Shown here: positions 5,549 to 7,146 of the stretch, piece after piece | How positions within the stretch are numbered: the first letter of the stretch is position 1 | How the letters are laid out: every line of letters begins with the position of its first letter | NCBI GenBank assembly: GCA_026396945.1 | Contig: JAPLVX010000116.1 | Span: 1 to 7,146, forward strand | Direction: 5' to 3' | Source: Candidatus Falkowiibacteriota bacterium | Lineage (GTDB): Bacteria; Patescibacteriota; Patescibacteriia; Patescibacteriales; UBA12465 | DNA length: 7,146 bases | Notes under the pieces: generated by a model | Database searches by the model: none | What the model saw: only the letters and a program-made list of their open reading frames with translations | What the model was told of the DNA's origin: nothing | Position numbers and translations under genes: made by a program

Positions 5549-5699
5549 CAATTTGTTTGAATTTTATTTGTTTATAACCCTTTATTTTTTACTGTTTGTT
5601 TTTTAGTTATTTTATTAATCCAATTATTAAAGAGCCTTGCCCCTTCCGACCTAAATTAGCTGATTATCAGCCCGGCCCAAGGAATAGGCTTATTATTGT
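5549..5699 (-). ncRNA. Candidate structured leader of purD
   Basis: Between the predicted transcription start (about 5699) and the purD ATG lie about 150 bases. Most are very AT-rich, but 5633-5690 is a GC-rich island that can fold. On the minus strand CCTTG (5682-5678) pairs with CAAGG (5639-5635), GGCC (5677-5674) with GGTC (5651-5648), and GCTGA with TCAGC around a three-base loop (5659-5671). The G-T pair in the middle helix becomes an A-C mismatch on the plus strand, which favours the minus-strand transcript. An alternative AGCCT/AGGCT helix (5686-5690 with 5633-5637) excludes the CCTTG/CAAGG one, as in a switch. It matches no riboswitch class I recognise. The remaining bases to 5549 show nothing further. 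Confidence 0.4.
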
Positions 5700-5705
5700 A
5701 TCAGT

Positions 5706-5734
5706 ATATTATTATAATGAATAAATTATGTCAA
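5706..5734 (-). promoter_or_regulatory. Probable promoter of purD
   Basis: On the minus strand TTGACA (5734-5729) is followed after 17 bases by TAATAT (5711-5706, four of six matches). The predicted start near 5699 leaves a leader of about 150 bases, the longest in the window. Confidence 0.6.
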
Positions 5735-5749
5735 AGTCTTGGTCGCATT

Positions 5750-5768
5750 TGGCTCCAATGGCTCCAAT
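5750..5768 (+). repeat. Nine-base tandem repeat, two copies
   Basis: TGGCTCCAA is repeated exactly at 5750-5758 and 5759-5767, followed by T in both cases. It lies between the divergent purD and adaptor-protein promoters, outside both, and has no evident role. Confidence 0.7.
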
Positions 5769-5800
5769 ACTATTAAAATCCCTTATTATTGACTTATTAT

Positions 5801-5829
5801 TTGACAATAATTAGTTTAGTAGCTAAAAT
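5801..5829 (+). promoter_or_regulatory. Promoter for the HlyD/MacA-type adaptor gene
   Basis: A perfect TTGACA (5801-5806) is followed after 17 bases by TAAAAT (5824-5829). Transcription would start near 5836, about 24 bases before the ATG at 5860. The boxes are identical in sequence and spacing to the minus-strand promoter at 1305-1333. Confidence 0.78.
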
Positions 5830-5859
5830 AATAACATAAAAACTAATAAAAAATATTCT

Positions 5860-7146
5860 ATGAGCATTCGCAAATTTTTTACCAGAAAAAAAATTATCTG
5901 GGCAATTATTATTCTTTTACTTGCCGGCGGCATTTGGTATTTCATTTCTAAAGGAAAAAACACGACTGGCAATATTCAAACCGCCACGGTTAGCCGTCAG
6001 GACCTAAAGCAGACTGTTTTGACTACCGGCCAAGTAGTCAGTTCTGTCAATCTAAACCTAAGTTTTCAGGGTAGTGGAGTAGTCAAACAGGTAAATGTCA
6101 GTGCCGGCACCCAGGTTAAAGCCGGGGATGTTTTAGCTATTCTTAATCAAGCTAACGCTCAGGCAGCCCTAGTCAGCGCTCAGGGATCGCTGGCACAAGC
6201 CAGAGCTAATTATAAAAGGATTTTGTCCGGATCCACTTCTGATCAAATCAATGTTTCCCAAAAGGCCGTTGATTCCGCTCAAGTGTCTTATAATAATGCG
6301 CTGGCGCAATTAACTAACGTTCAACAATCGACCGCCGCCGCCGTCAGTCAAGCCCAACTAACTTTAGCTGATTTGCAGTCGCCAACGACTCAGTCGGACA
6401 ATAAACGGTCGGCAATCGTGGTGACAATTTCTAACCAACTATCTTCTATTCAATCAGCTCTAGATAAAGAAACGCAAATTTTAAATGATGAGAATCTTAA
6501 GGATACCTTTGGCGTGGCTAGTGCAAATAGTTTAATGAATTTCAAAAATGCTTACAGCCAAGTTCAGCCTCTACTAAATAAGGCTAATCTAAGTTTAGCC
6601 AGCGCTCAAGCCTATAAGAGCGACATCAATATTAACCAAGCGGTTATTGATGCGCTTAATGGTTTAAATCAAAGTGTGACTACTTTGAATTATTGTTTCT
6701 CAGCCTTGCAGAGATCAGTAACGAGCTCCAAGTTCAGTCAAGCGCAACTTGACGCTTATAAAACCGCTATCAGTGGCCAGCTAAGCAGTGAGAACTCTGG
6801 CATTTCCTCAGTCTTGTCGGCACAACAGGCTTTGGCTAATGCTTTGACAGCGGCGACTAACGCCGTTACCAACGCTAATTTATCAGCCACCCAACAGATA
6901 ACGACCGCCAATAACCAAATAAACAGCGCTCATGCCTCTTTACAGCAGGCCCAGGCTACTTTGACCCAATTAAAATCCAAAGCTCAACCGGCTGACATTG
7001 AGGCGGCTAACGCCCAAATTTTATCCGCTCAAGGACAAGTAGACGCCGCCGGCGCTAATTTAAATAATACAATTTTAAAAGCACCGGTCGATGGCACGAT
7101 CACTCAAATTGATACTAAAGTTGGTGAACAAGCCAACGCCATGCAG
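5860..7146 (+). CDS. HlyD/MacA-type membrane fusion (adaptor) protein, 3' end outside the window
   Basis: The frame is open for 429 codons to the window edge. It encodes a basic N-terminus (MSIRKFFTRKK) and a single membrane anchor (about 12-29), then an outside-facing region. The first half of a biotinyl-lipoyl domain (about 64-97, with GTQVKAGDVLAIL at 83-95) is split from its second half (ILKAPVDGTITQI, from 405) by about 300 residues rich in Ala, Gln, Asn, Ser and Thr, which would form an unusually long helical hairpin. The reappearance of the second lipoyl half shows the frame is intact. Such adaptors bind an ABC transporter permease (MacB type) or another exporter and form a channel across the envelope. 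Transporter genes would be expected just downstream, beyond the window. The ATG at 5860 has a promoter close upstream but no Shine-Dalgarno site. The substrate is unknown. Confidence 0.88.
   Translation, partial: MSIRKFFTRKKIIWAIIILLLAGGIWYFISKGKNTTGNIQTATVSRQDLKQTVLTTGQVVSSVNLNLSFQGSGVVKQVNVSAGTQVKAGDVLAILNQANAQAALVSAQGSLAQARANYKRILSGSTSDQINVSQKAVDSAQVSYNNALAQLTNVQQSTAAAVSQAQLTLADLQSPTTQSDNKRSAIVVTISNQLSSIQSALDKETQILNDENLKDTFGVASANSLMNFKNAYSQVQPLLNKANLSLASAQAYKSDININQAVIDALNGLNQSVTTLNYCFSALQRSVTSSKFSQAQLDAYKTAISGQLSSENSGISSVLSAQQALANALTAATNAVTNANLSATQQITTANNQINSAHASLQQAQATLTQLKSKAQPADIEAANAQILSAQGQVDAAGANLNNTILKAPVDGTITQIDTKVGEQANAMQ

Overview
The window looks like a piece of a moderately AT-rich bacterial chromosome. 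The gene content and signals would fit a Patescibacteria/CPR-type genome, but that is inference. The genes are compact and mostly monocistronic or bicistronic, and the standard code is used, with TGA ending the cfa gene. Seven of the eight gene starts have no visible Shine-Dalgarno sequence. Six TTGACA -35 boxes sit at gene starts, each with an AT-rich -10 box 17 or 18 bases away.

Layout. At 157-513 (+) there is a small tautomerase-superfamily-like protein with a strong promoter and the only clear ribosome binding site. At 622-1257 (-) there is a four-helix membrane protein of unknown function. The two genes converge on back-to-back intrinsic terminators (532-597). A divergent promoter region at 1305-1382, built around an inverted repeat, serves the membrane protein and, in the other direction, cfa (1399-2517, +), a cyclopropane-fatty-acyl-phospholipid synthase with a complete set of active-site residues. 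A MazG-like nucleotide pyrophosphohydrolase (2584-2907, +) follows cfa and ends at a strong terminator. Next come a slipin/stomatin-type SPFH protein (3138-3914, +) and an unlisted 53-residue membrane protein (3974-4135, +). They converge with purD on the minus strand (4344-5548), again over back-to-back terminators. The purD gene is broken: about 70 bases coding for the PGNAG-loop region are missing and the reading frame is shifted. A roughly 150-base leader containing a GC-rich, foldable element precedes purD. Finally, a HlyD/MacA-type membrane fusion protein (5860 to the window edge, +) runs off the end.

Together, most intact genes act on or in the cell envelope: lipid cyclopropanation, an SPFH scaffold, two small or medium membrane proteins and an efflux or export adaptor. 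The two nucleotide-related genes are a house-cleaning hydrolase and the broken purD. I see no mobile element, CRISPR array, rRNA or complete tRNA, and no clear new multi-gene system. The items most worth a second look are the purD lesion, the structured element in its leader, the near-leaderless cfa promoter within a symmetric divergent region, and the short tandem duplications in several intergenic gaps.
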